Shown here piece by piece: positions 1-5,867 of a DNA stretch of 20,886 nt. This stretch comes from CAZAOA01 sp964486765 (GTDB lineage Bacteria > Patescibacteriota > UBA1384 > XYA2-FULL-43-10). The notes beneath the pieces were generated by a model. The model was not told the DNA's origin and did no database searches. It saw only the letters and a program-made list of their open reading frames with translations. Both the position numbers and the translations under genes were made by a program. The stretch lies in the NCBI GenBank assembly GCA_964486765.1, contig CAZAOA010000015.1, positions 1 to 20,886 on the forward strand. The letters are read 5' to 3'. Position 1 is the first letter of the stretch; each line of letters opens with the position of its first letter.

Positions 1-911
1 CTATAAGAGTAGTTTCAGAGATTTTGACCTCAAACGGTTCAACTTCTATGGCTGCAACATGTGGTGCGACCTTAGCTTTGCTTGATGCCGGTGTGCCTTT
101 AAAAAAACCTGTTTCTGGAATTGCTATGGGAATGGTTTCAAATGAAGATCAGTCCAAATACAAGATTTTAACTGACCTTCAAGGACTAGAAGATTTCTCA
201 GGCGATATGGACTTTAAGGTAACTGGAACTGCTGACGGCATTACCGCAGTTCAGATGGACACCAAAGTCAAAGGTCTAACTATGGAAATAATTAAGGAAA
301 CTTTCAAAAAGGCTCTTGATGGACGACTTGCAATTCTAAAAGTTATGACAGAAATGATCGCTGGTCCAAAAGAGATGTCAAAGTATGATCCAAGGATCGA
401 ATGTATCAAAATTGACCCTGAAAAGATTGGTGACATAATTGGCCCACAAGGAAAGACTATCAAAAAGATTATTGAAGACGCTGGTGGAGATGATCTTGTT
501 GGAATCGACATCGAGGATGACGGATCAGTAATGATATCTTCAACAAATCCTGAAGCGGGCAAAAAAGCAGTTGAGATCGTCAAATCCATCACTAGAGTGA
601 TAAAGCCAGGTGAGATTATAACAGGGCCGATCGTTGATATTAAAAAAGATAGAATGAGTGGAAAAGAGATCGGCGCCATCGTTCAGATTACTCCAAAGGC
701 AGACGGAATGCTTCACATCTCTCAAATCTCAGACAGAAGGATCGAAAAAGTCTCAGATGTTTTGAAGGTTGGACAAAATGTAACAGTCAAAGTTACAGAA
801 GTTGATCCTTTCAAAAACCGAATCTCACTCACGATGAAAGGTTTTAAGTCGGAAAAAAAATCAAGCGTAGCGAAGATCTCGCCCAAAGGGCGGACCAGCA
901 TTAGAAGTTAG
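1..911 (+). CDS. pnp: Polynucleotide phosphorylase, C-terminal part (5' end outside window)
   Basis: This is a 3'-5' phosphorolytic exoribonuclease of the RNA degradation machinery. The frame is open from base 3, so 302 residues are visible and the start lies upstream. The visible part begins inside the second RNase PH domain (SNGSTSMAATCGATLALLDA) and includes the catalytic-region motif GDMDFKV. A KH domain follows with the GxxG loop IIGPQGKTI (bases about 400-590), then an S1 domain (about 610-840) with the typical DGMLHISQIS and NRISLTMKG segments. After S1 only about 20 residues remain, a short basic Ser/Lys tail. The codons for AKISPKGRT lie over a small hairpin (CGCCC-AAA-GGGCG), so the extreme C terminus may derive from an intergenic repeat. 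Identity is secure from domain order. The gene ends in TAG and is followed by a hairpin repeat module. Confidence 0.97.
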   Translation, partial: IRVVSEILTSNGSTSMAATCGATLALLDAGVPLKKPVSGIAMGMVSNEDQSKYKILTDLQGLEDFSGDMDFKVTGTADGITAVQMDTKVKGLTMEIIKETFKKALDGRLAILKVMTEMIAGPKEMSKYDPRIECIKIDPEKIGDIIGPQGKTIKKIIEDAGGDDLVGIDIEDDGSVMISSTNPEAGKKAVEIVKSITRVIKPGEIITGPIVDIKKDRMSGKEIGAIVQITPKADGMLHISQISDRRIEKVSDVLKVGQNVTVKVTEVDPFKNRISLTMKGFKSEKKSSVAKISPKGRTSIRS

Positions 912-1012
912 TATATAGTATTTAGAATATTGAATAAGAAATATTTGAATTGTTTTTTGTCACAATAGATAAATGCTTTAACGCCTCACCGCAATTTGCA
1001 GTGAGGCGTTAA
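904..1012 (+). repeat. Hairpin repeat module, copy A (downstream of pnp)
   Basis: An A/T-rich tract (GAAGTTAGTATATAGTAT, then TAGAATATTGAAT) is followed by TAGATAAATGCTTTAACG and a strong hairpin. The stem TTAACGCCTCAC at 978-989 pairs perfectly with 1001-1012 around a loop containing AATTT. There is no T-run after the stem on either strand, so it is not a standard intrinsic terminator, though it may protect or end the pnp transcript. Near-identical copy B lies at 1570-1659, and a diverged relative follows ppsA at 18103-18194. Confidence 0.8.
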
Positions 1013-1068
1013 GCGTATGGTAGTATGAAAGTAGACGCTGGTATATTCCTCGTCATAAGGTTGGTGCT

Positions 1069-1503
1069 ATGTCATTGTTCAACGTAGTACCAGGGGTTAG
1101 GGTTTCTGATGTTGTGCTGTACATGCTGGTGAATTCGGACGTTTTTGGCAAAATCGTGTCCGATGCTCGCTTGAGTTCAGCAATTCAGCAATTGTGCGAG
1201 GGATCGGATGAATTGCTAAGCCATTACTGGCGAGAACGACTTGTCGATGGTGTTGCAATCAAGGATTTCCTCATTGCCCGCTGGTCGTCAGAGGGCGCGA
1301 TGTTAGCCCATGTTCAGGAGACAGAGGCAGGTCTAGTCGTTAATGCTTCTGCCAGGAAATACATCGACAATCTGTTACCGGGTCATGTTCGGGTCGATCT
1401 TTACCCTCATCATGTGAGTTTCAAAGAACGTATTCATGATCCGAAACTCCCGAAGAGCAATTTCGTTACTCCGATGAGAATCGAGGAAGCAGTTGCAGGT
1501 TGA
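1069..1503 (+). CDS. Hypothetical protein, 144 aa
   Basis: I do not recognise this protein. It starts at ATG 1069 with AAGG eight to eleven bases upstream. It has no signal peptide or membrane segment. The N-terminal half is mixed helical (VSDVVLYMLVNSDVFGKIV), and the middle contains a charged segment, HYWRERLVDGVAIKDFLIARW. The C terminus is rich in His, Pro and Lys. It ends in TGA, a stop used by none of the core genes here, and sampled codons are more G+C-rich than the A+T-rich genes at 4603-6917. The gene is bracketed by hairpin-module copies A (904-1012) and B (1570-1659) in the same orientation, so it looks like a self-contained insert. Coding is likely from the open frame, sensible composition and RBS; function is unknown. 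Confidence 0.65.
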   Translation: MSLFNVVPGVRVSDVVLYMLVNSDVFGKIVSDARLSSAIQQLCEGSDELLSHYWRERLVDGVAIKDFLIARWSSEGAMLAHVQETEAGLVVNASARKYIDNLLPGHVRVDLYPHHVSFKERIHDPKLPKSNFVTPMRIEEAVAG

Positions 1504-1520
1504 GAACTAGGGGGGTACAT

Positions 1521-1551
1521 GGATGGTTGTTTCCGTGAGGGGCAGCCATCC
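1521..1551 (+). terminator. Hairpin after the 144-aa gene, possible terminator
   Basis: GGATGGTTG (1521-1529) pairs with CAGCCATCC (1543-1551) with one G-T wobble and a 13-base loop. It sits 17 bases after the stop of the 144-aa gene. No T-run follows, so termination is uncertain. Confidence 0.4.
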
Positions 1552-1569
1552 GCCCAATATTAGAATTTT

Positions 1570-1659
1570 GAAGTTAGTATATAGTATGTAGAATATTGAA
1601 TATTGTATTAGATTAGATAAATGCTTTAACGCCTCATCGCAATTTGCGGTGAGGCGTTA
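1570..1659 (+). repeat. Hairpin repeat module, copy B
   Basis: This is the second copy of the module at 904-1012: GAAGTTAGTATATAGTAT, TAGAATATTGAAT, then TAGATAAATGCTTTAACG and the hairpin. The stem AACGCCTCATCGC pairs with GCGGTGAGGCGTT around the loop AATTT (about 1627-1640 with 1646-1659, one wobble). Differences from copy A fall in the stem and the upstream spacing. It also lies 5 bases beyond the stop of the minus-strand remnant at 1665-1868, so it could act as that gene's 3' hairpin. Confidence 0.8.
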
Positions 1660-1664
1660 TCGGT

Positions 1665-1868
1665 TCAGGGCGTTGTCGGGTGGTTGTAGCCTGGACGTAC
1701 CCAAGCGATGTTGTTCCCAACATAGGGATAAGGAACGGTTATTTCCTCGTCGCTGGTGGAGACGTAAGTTGTCGCATATGATGAATCAACAAAAATCACC
1801 AGCCCAATTTTTGGCACTCTAGTTGAATGTAAAGCTTGGGTTAAGGTGCAAGTCAAACCCGGTGACAA
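1665..1868 (-). pseudogene. Probable C-terminal gene remnant (minus strand)
   Basis: An open frame of 67 codons runs leftward to a TGA at 1665. The last half reads like real protein (SDEEITVPYPYVGN, then IAWVRPGYNHPTTP). The first half has no good start: the only candidate is TTG 1868 without an RBS, and its beginning overlaps a rightward remnant on the other strand. I infer the 3' end of a lost gene, cut at roughly 1770-1800, with hairpin copy B just beyond its stop. The family is not recognised. It could instead be a small intact gene or chance. Confidence 0.35.
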
Positions 1869-1953
1869 CTTCGATTATCAATGTGGAAAGAATTGTGTTT
1901 TTGAAGATGATGGTACGGTTTGTGAAGAGATAATAGATAAGAAAGATATCTAG
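1768..1953 (+). pseudogene. Probable C-terminal gene remnant (plus strand, Cys-containing)
   Basis: After a TAA at 1765-1767 the plus strand is open to TAG 1951-1953. It has no ATG and no plausible start with an RBS. The reading is protein-like: GTLVECKAWVKVQVKPGD, then DYQCGKNCVFEDDGTVCEE, with four cysteines and an acidic C terminus. It points away from the minus-strand remnant at 1665-1868, so two 3' gene ends are joined head to head. This suggests a deletion or recombination scar. The family is not recognised. Confidence 0.35.
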
Positions 1954-2071
1954 CATCGCTTAAAAGATTGAAGTTTGAATATATATTTTTATTATGTTAG
2001 TGTTTTTTTGCGTCGCTGCTAACAATCAACACGATGTGGTTTATCGTGTAAAGGCAAGGGAGTGAGACAAA

Positions 2072-3148
2072 ATGTTATTGGAAACGCCCGGTCTTATTCA
2101 GTGCACTGGAGTGATTGGAGTTGACGATTGGCAAGATTTCATACCGGCTCGACAAACTGATGGGGCCGTCGGATTCGATGTGAGGGCGTGTTTGCATTTG
2201 GATCCCAACACACGAGAGGTCTGTGGAGATTTCCCTGTCACTATAGAGCCAGGAGGTTTTGCGCTCTTCGGCATTGGGGTTATCATGGCGGTCCCGCCTG
2301 GTGTTGACTGTCAAGTAAGGCCACGAAGTGGCCTAGCGACCAGGGATCACGTCATGTTAGCGAATGGACCAGGGACTGTCGATCCGGATTACCGTGGCGA
2401 AGTTGCCTGTTCAATGCTCAATCTTGGCGATGAGCCGTTTGTCGTTGAGCGAGGTGATAGAGTCGCTCAGTTGATCTTCGCCCCGATTTTCCTTCCGATA
2501 TTACACCCCGTGAAATCTGTGAATGATCTTCCCGTGACAATACGCGCAGATGGAGGGTTCGGTTCGACTGGTATAAGCGGTAGTGGATCTGGAACTACCG
2601 GCTACGACGCCGAACTACGAAACTTGGATGTCTACATGATGGAGCTTGTCTTCGCCGCGGCACGAAGATCGAATTGTGTCCGCGGCTGTCCGCTGAACGG
2701 AGATGGTCAAGCACAAAGAGATGAGTATGAAAGATTGATCGGGCAGAACAGAATGTTTGGCTGCGTGATCGCTTCTGGTGATAGGTCGATCGCATCGGGT
2801 TACAACCATCAGCGTCCTGGCGCTCCGCTATGTGCCGATGTTGGCTGTCTGCGAGACGCCGAAGGAATTCCGTCCGGAGAACGTCTAGAGGTCTGTAGGG
2901 CGATACATGCTGAAACGTCGGCGCTAACTAGCGCTCTTCGGACTGGAGTATCGGTCCAAGGTTGCACGATGTACTGCAACGCTGAACCATGTTTGGCGTG
3001 TGCCACGACCATAACCAGTATCGGACTAGGGGCTCTGGTGATCCTTGAGGGCGGGTATTCCTCAGGAGCTGGACTTGACATTGTCAGGTCTGCCGGAATC
3101 CCAGTTCGAATCGTCAAGAAGGAGTGGCTCCATTTCCTGCAGAAATAG
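2072..3148 (+). CDS. Fused dUTPase - dCMP deaminase, 358 aa
   Basis: The N-terminal domain (about 1-168) is a trimeric-type dUTP diphosphatase with all five motifs in order: AVGFDVRA (32-39), RPRSGLA (83-89), NGPGTVDPDYRGE (98-110), RGDRVAQLIF (127-136) and GGFGSTG (161-167). A Gly/Ser linker follows (about 168-177). The C-terminal domain (about 180-350) is a zinc deoxycytidylate deaminase: HAE at 279-281 carries the zinc His and catalytic Glu, and PCLAC at 306-310 supplies the two zinc Cys. It also has the GYN, CADVGC and GIPSGERLEVCR segments typical of bacterial dCMP deaminases. About 25 extra residues sit near 205-228. By family knowledge one half turns dUTP into dUMP and the other dCMP into dUMP, feeding thymidylate synthesis and limiting uracil in DNA. 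ATG 2072 has AAGGGAG at 2056-2062. Codons are G+C-rich (37 of 60 bases at 2821-2880), unlike its neighbours, suggesting transfer. Both active sites look complete. Confidence 0.93.
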   Translation: MLLETPGLIQCTGVIGVDDWQDFIPARQTDGAVGFDVRACLHLDPNTREVCGDFPVTIEPGGFALFGIGVIMAVPPGVDCQVRPRSGLATRDHVMLANGPGTVDPDYRGEVACSMLNLGDEPFVVERGDRVAQLIFAPIFLPILHPVKSVNDLPVTIRADGGFGSTGISGSGSGTTGYDAELRNLDVYMMELVFAAARRSNCVRGCPLNGDGQAQRDEYERLIGQNRMFGCVIASGDRSIASGYNHQRPGAPLCADVGCLRDAEGIPSGERLEVCRAIHAETSALTSALRTGVSVQGCTMYCNAEPCLACATTITSIGLGALVILEGGYSSGAGLDIVRSAGIPVRIVKKEWLHFLQK

Positions 3149-3232
3149 GGACTGGACTCACGAGCATCGGATCAGGGCTGTGACTGAAAAGTCGTGGTCC
3201 TGTTTTCTTTGCAATATCAATCTTGTCAAGTA

Positions 3233-3262
3233 GCACTTCGCCACTTTAAAGTGGCGAAGTGC
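3233..3262. repeat. Perfect 30-bp palindrome
   Basis: GCACTTCGCCACTTT is followed directly by its reverse complement AAAGTGGCGAAGTGC, 15 bp each side with no spacer, centred on TTTAAA. It lies 84 bases after the fusion gene's stop. No T-run follows on either strand. As RNA it could form a hairpin with a small loop; as DNA it could be a symmetric protein site or cruciform. Confidence 0.85.
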
Positions 3263-3360
3263 CATAGGCGTGAAAATGAATAAAGCGACATAATTAATGT
3301 AAAAAATCGGCTGGGTTTTGAAGTAGTCGAAAAAATCTGATTGTGAGTTAACAGAGCACA

Positions 3361-3597
3361 AAATAAAAAAGAGGCCTCCCTGGAAGGGGAGGACCTCGGT
3401 AACGGTAACCGCCAAAGGCGGGGGATATGCTGATCTCGGGGGCTGCAGACCCTCCGAGTCCAGGAGTGAGTGCTCCTGCGCCTGAACTGTCGGATTGCCG
3501 ATTCGAAATTAGTCCATAGAAGACATGTCCGAAATCGGTTTCCAGAACAGTTGCTGTCTTGACTAAGCGCAGTTCCACGTATGTCCACTCATCTTGA
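3361..3597 (-). ncRNA. Candidate structured small RNA or short gene with its own promoter and terminator
   Basis: Read on the minus strand, a promoter-like TTGACA/TAGATT pair (3630-3602) precedes about 235 bases ending in a strong terminator: a GAGG...CCTC hairpin (3397-3371) plus TTTTTTATTT. Between them are several local helices: CCGATTTCG/CGAATCGG (3538-3530 with 3505-3498), CAGGAG/CTCCTG (3478-3473 with 3466-3461), CTCGG/CCGAG (3458-3454 with 3439-3435) and CCGCC-TTT-GGCGG (3421-3409). It matches no RNA family I know (not tmRNA, SRP, RNase P or tRNA). A reading frame with start GTG 3578 is also open and protein-like (VELRLVKTATVLETDFGH), but its stop at 3348 lies beyond the terminator, and no frame stops before the T-run. 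That favours an RNA, or a gene whose 3' end was replaced. Both views remain open. Confidence 0.4.
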
Positions 3598-3601
3598 TAA
3601 T

Positions 3602-3630
3602 AATCTATACCAATAGAAAAAATTTGTCAA
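3602..3630 (-). promoter_or_regulatory. Promoter of the 3361-3597 unit
   Basis: On the minus strand TTGACA (3630-3625) is followed after 17 bases by TAGATT (3607-3602). An overlapping extended form, TTGGTATAGA, gives a 15-base spacer. Expected start of transcription is about 3595. Confidence 0.5.
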
Positions 3631-3705
3631 TACTTAAAATTGACCCCGTAATACACACGGGGCAGGCAGAGCACAAAATTCTGATTGTGGTTTGAAAAAA
3701 TTGTT

Positions 3706-3747
3706 CTAAAAAACAGCTGCCCCTCATGCGCGTTGCGCAGAGGGGCA
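3706..3747 (-). terminator. Intrinsic terminator overlapping the 3' end of the 223-aa gene
   Basis: On the minus strand TGCCCCTC (3747-3740) pairs with GAGGGGCA (3725-3718). The stem continues as TGCGC/GCGCA around a three-base loop with one bulged base, and is followed by GCTGTTTTTT. The gene's TGA stop (3726-3724) lies in the stem. Confidence 0.85.
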
Positions 3748-4395
3748 TACGGGTTTGACCTTGTCGATATCTACCATCCGATCACCAAATCTTGTGATGA
3801 TATAATCATCGTCATCCGGCAGGAGAATCCCACCTCTGTAGGTCATCACTGCCAGAAGCTTGGTCTTTGTTGTGGAGAAACTGGGTTCTGACGGCAGATC
3901 AGCAACATATTCCTTGCCCTTAAAGCTTTGGAAAAGTGGAGGGTTTGGATCGGGTCGATCCAGAGTCGATACCACCCAGTTGGAGTACAGCAGTCCTTCG
4001 TTATTGACTCGGAAGGTGTCAGGTCCGCGACCACCGCAGAATTTGCCAGTCTTTACTGCAGCAGCGATCGCCGCCCTAACCAACTCGGTGTGCTCGCTTG
4101 GTAGCCAGCCTTCGTAGTTCATCTGCCAAAGCGACCTCTCACCCTCGATTTGCTGGATGAAGGTCTTGCCCGTGAAAGTATCTTGTACACCGTTCCACCA
4201 CATGTCGACGTAGCGAAGTCCTACGCCTGCGTTTTCATGGACGATGAGATGGTACGGGGCAAGAAATAGTTCGGGGATGGGTTCGTCTCCAGTGGATTGG
4301 TATGGCACAGTTTGTGTAACGAGGAATATGTTGCTTCCTTCGCTTTCAACCTGCCAACCGGCAGTGCGAACTGCCTTGAGCCAGAACTGCTCCAA
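3724..4395 (-). CDS. DUF5680-like protein, 223 aa
   Basis: This is a soluble protein of unknown function. It holds a segment RYVDMWWNG...FTGKTF...LWQMNYEGW (about residues 61-97) that resembles what I recall of DUF5680 (aromatic YRD/FxG/WxMNYxG pattern). A second, similar segment lies at FKGKEYV...VMTYRGG (about 163-190), suggesting an internal duplication. The family call is from memory and moderate. No membrane segment or signal is seen. The start is unclear. TTG 4395 is the first start codon after an upstream in-frame TAA, but the frame reads sensibly back to about 4422 (GGFTVEQLEQ). A good RBS (AAGGAGG) lies 12 bases before ATG 4431, which is in the same frame but is separated from it by ATA and that TAA (4425-4423). 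The gene ends in TGA inside its terminator, has its own promoter at 4502-4474, and is G+C-rich like the fusion gene. It may be intact from TTG or an early-stop allele. Confidence 0.7.
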   Translation of the reverse strand: MEQFWLKAVRTAGWQVESEGSNIFLVTQTVPYQSTGDEPIPELFLAPYHLIVHENAGVGLRYVDMWWNGVQDTFTGKTFIQQIEGERSLWQMNYEGWLPSEHTELVRAAIAAAVKTGKFCGGRGPDTFRVNNEGLLYSNWVVSTLDRPDPNPPLFQSFKGKEYVADLPSEPSFSTTKTKLLAVMTYRGGILLPDDDDYIITRFGDRMVDIDKVKPVCPSAQRA

Positions 4396-4473
4396 TTGCT
4401 CAACAGTGAAACCACCGATTTTTTATATCATGGTGCCTAAGTACCTCCTTGATGTGTTTGGAACTGCAGTGCC

Positions 4474-4502
4474 ACACTAGCATTTACAAGAAGCAATGTC
4501 AA
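4474..4502 (-). promoter_or_regulatory. Promoter of the 223-aa gene
   Basis: On the minus strand TTGACA (4502-4497), a 17-base spacer, then TAGTGT (4479-4474) preceded by TGC as in an extended -10. It is divergent from the promoter at 4519-4547, with the two -35 boxes 16 bases apart. Confidence 0.65.
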
Positions 4503-4518
4503 TGCTAAATACGAAAAA

Positions 4519-4547
4519 TTGACAAAGTAATAAATTGAGAATAAACT
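4519..4547 (+). promoter_or_regulatory. Promoter of the NYN nuclease operon
   Basis: TTGACA (4519-4524), a 17-base spacer, TAAACT (4542-4547). Expected start is about 4554. Directly downstream a weak GAGC/GCTC hairpin (4559-4573) is followed by eight Ts (4574-4581), which may act as a leader attenuator. No RBS is visible before ATG 4603. Confidence 0.6.
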
Positions 4548-4602
4548 ATATACAAATGGAGCGGAGAGAGCTCTTTTTTTTGTAAATATTAATAAATTCA
4601 CT

Positions 4603-5187
4603 ATGGACAAAATCTATTTCTTCGTTGATGGAACATATTTAATCCATTGTGTGGACAGAATGCGAAAAGCCAATCCTACTCTTTTAAAAAAGAAATTACA
4701 CATTGGGAAACTAGCAGATGGGCTCCTTAATCATTCTCGAACCTACGCTGGTTCCTATGGACGAGCAATGATATACTTCAGAAAAAATGATCCCAGGCTT
4801 GCATCACATTTTTTCACTCCGAAATCCAATAAACCTTCAGCAATAAATCACTGGAAGGTTGTGCAATGTGCAGAGAAAAATATTACAATTCCTAAAAAGG
4901 AACTCGAGAAATTAGAGCCTAAATACCAGAGAATATTTCCCAGGGCAGAAAAAGGTCTAGACATTAAGCTCTCATGTGATTCGCTTTTTTTAATTTCTAC
5001 ACAAAAAGCAGATATTGCAGGCTTTATTATTAACGATCTTGATTATTTTCCGTTGCTAGAAACCATCCAGAATTTAGGTGGAAATGTTTATCTATACTCA
5101 TTAAGTTCTAATGAAAAAATCCAAGATAAATTAACCGATTTATGTGACATATATCATGAATTTAATGGAGAGTCGTATTTTGTGTAA
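4603..5187 (+). CDS. NYN-domain (PIN-like) nuclease, 194 aa
   Basis: This is a predicted metal-dependent ribonuclease of the NYN/LabA-like (DUF88) group. The first strand carries the metal Asp in YFFVDGTYLI (Asp9). The middle motif KGLDIKLSCDSLFL supplies Asp120 and Asp126, and the last acidic motif is NDLDYFPLLETIQNLGG with Asp145 and Asp147, standing where the family has SNDSDF. The Rossmann-like order of motifs and the length suit a stand-alone NYN domain without extra domains. The start is ATG 4603; there is no RBS but a promoter lies about 50 bases upstream. Only 8 bases separate its stop from the next gene, so the two are probably one operon. Composition is A+T-rich (17 of 60 G+C at 4981-5040), different from both the left part of the island and the core genes. 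The RNA target is unknown; NYN nucleases serve in RNA processing, toxin and defence settings. Confidence 0.75.
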   Translation: MDKIYFFVDGTYLIHCVDRMRKANPTLLKKKLHIGKLADGLLNHSRTYAGSYGRAMIYFRKNDPRLASHFFTPKSNKPSAINHWKVVQCAEKNITIPKKELEKLEPKYQRIFPRAEKGLDIKLSCDSLFLISTQKADIAGFIINDLDYFPLLETIQNLGGNVYLYSLSSNEKIQDKLTDLCDIYHEFNGESYFV

Positions 5188-5195
5188 GCGCTATC

Positions 5196-5807
5196 ATGAA
5201 AACAATATTTTTAATAACAATTTATTTATTGTGGTCCTCGGTTATTATATTTTACGATCATTATCTAAGTGCTTTTAGGGTTGGACCTGAAGTTGTAAGC
5301 TTGCTATTGACTGCAGCCCTAGTAGTTATTACTGCATATTATGCATTTGAGTCCAGCTTGATAAGAAAGAGTTCTGAGAAACAAAATAAACTATTATTTT
5401 TACCAATACTAAAACTCCAATTTTGTGATCCAGGTAAGTCGAAGTCAGAAGACAATAGAGTCCTTTTGGTCATTAATGATGGACTTGGACCCGCAATTAA
5501 TGTAACGCTAAATGATTATATTTATGTATTCAAGACTATCAAGTATAGGCTTTCTTTCCCACAAATTGCATCTATTAAATCAGGAGATCATGTGAAAATA
5601 CTAGCTCATGAAATCGACGTGACTCCAACAGTATCAGATGCGAAGTTTCCTCGATTTACTCTTGACACAAGACGAAACGAACAACAATTCAAATTAAATG
5701 CAATTTTTGAGGACATATTTGGCTCTAAGAGAAAAGCAGTTTTTATTTCTAACAAAAAATCTAAAGATGGTTTATCGATAGAACTCCCTCAGCAAATACT
5801 GTCTTAA
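5196..5807 (+). CDS. Membrane-anchored hypothetical protein, 203 aa
   Basis: Two N-terminal hydrophobic segments (about residues 3-20 and 33-53) are followed by a soluble, beta-rich domain. It includes VLLVINDGLGPAINVTLND, a pattern (N-x-G-x-G-P-A-x-N-V) that recurs in many uncharacterised two-TM proteins with a beta-sandwich tail. I do not know a function. With both N-terminal segments spanning, the tail would face the cytoplasm if the N terminus is inside. It starts 8 bases after the NYN nuclease stop and shares its A+T-rich composition, so co-transcription and joint function are likely. A pairing of a nuclease with a membrane sensor is one reading, by inference only. Confidence 0.65.
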   Translation: MKTIFLITIYLLWSSVIIFYDHYLSAFRVGPEVVSLLLTAALVVITAYYAFESSLIRKSSEKQNKLLFLPILKLQFCDPGKSKSEDNRVLLVINDGLGPAINVTLNDYIYVFKTIKYRLSFPQIASIKSGDHVKILAHEIDVTPTVSDAKFPRFTLDTRRNEQQFKLNAIFEDIFGSKRKAVFISNKKSKDGLSIELPQQILS

Positions 5808-5867
5808 CAGTCTATGAAGTAACTAATCGATTCAGAATAGTTGTGAGCCGATAGGACTTTCTGGTTC

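Larger units (their letters stand above)
3336..3689 (+). repeat. Pair of short repeats in swapped order around the 3361-3597 unit
   Basis: TCTGATTGTG occurs at 3336-3345 and 3680-3689, and CAGAGCACAAAAT at 3352-3364 and 3667-3679. The order is swapped between the two sites and both lie in the same strand orientation. The segment between is the G+C-rich minus-strand unit, flanked by A/T-rich DNA. This looks like an insertion or duplication boundary. A small hairpin (CCCCGT 3644-3649 with ACGGGG 3657-3662) lies just inside the right copy. Confidence 0.5.

Noticed and set aside
251..679. Minus-strand open frame of 142 codons inside pnp
   Set aside because: It lies antisense to a clear KH/S1 coding sequence and has shadow-like Ile/Ser/Pro composition.
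904..1659. CRISPR array or integron attC sites
   Set aside because: Only two or three copies are present, spacing is irregular, and no cas, integrase or attC core signature is seen.
2809..3117. Minus-strand frame of 102 codons inside the dCMP deaminase domain
   Set aside because: It is a shadow of a G+C-rich gene with intact catalytic motifs on the plus strand.
3226..3588. Minus-strand frame of 120 codons over the 3361-3597 unit
   Set aside because: It runs through a strong terminator and the 30-bp palindrome; composition is Arg/Ser-rich and not protein-like.
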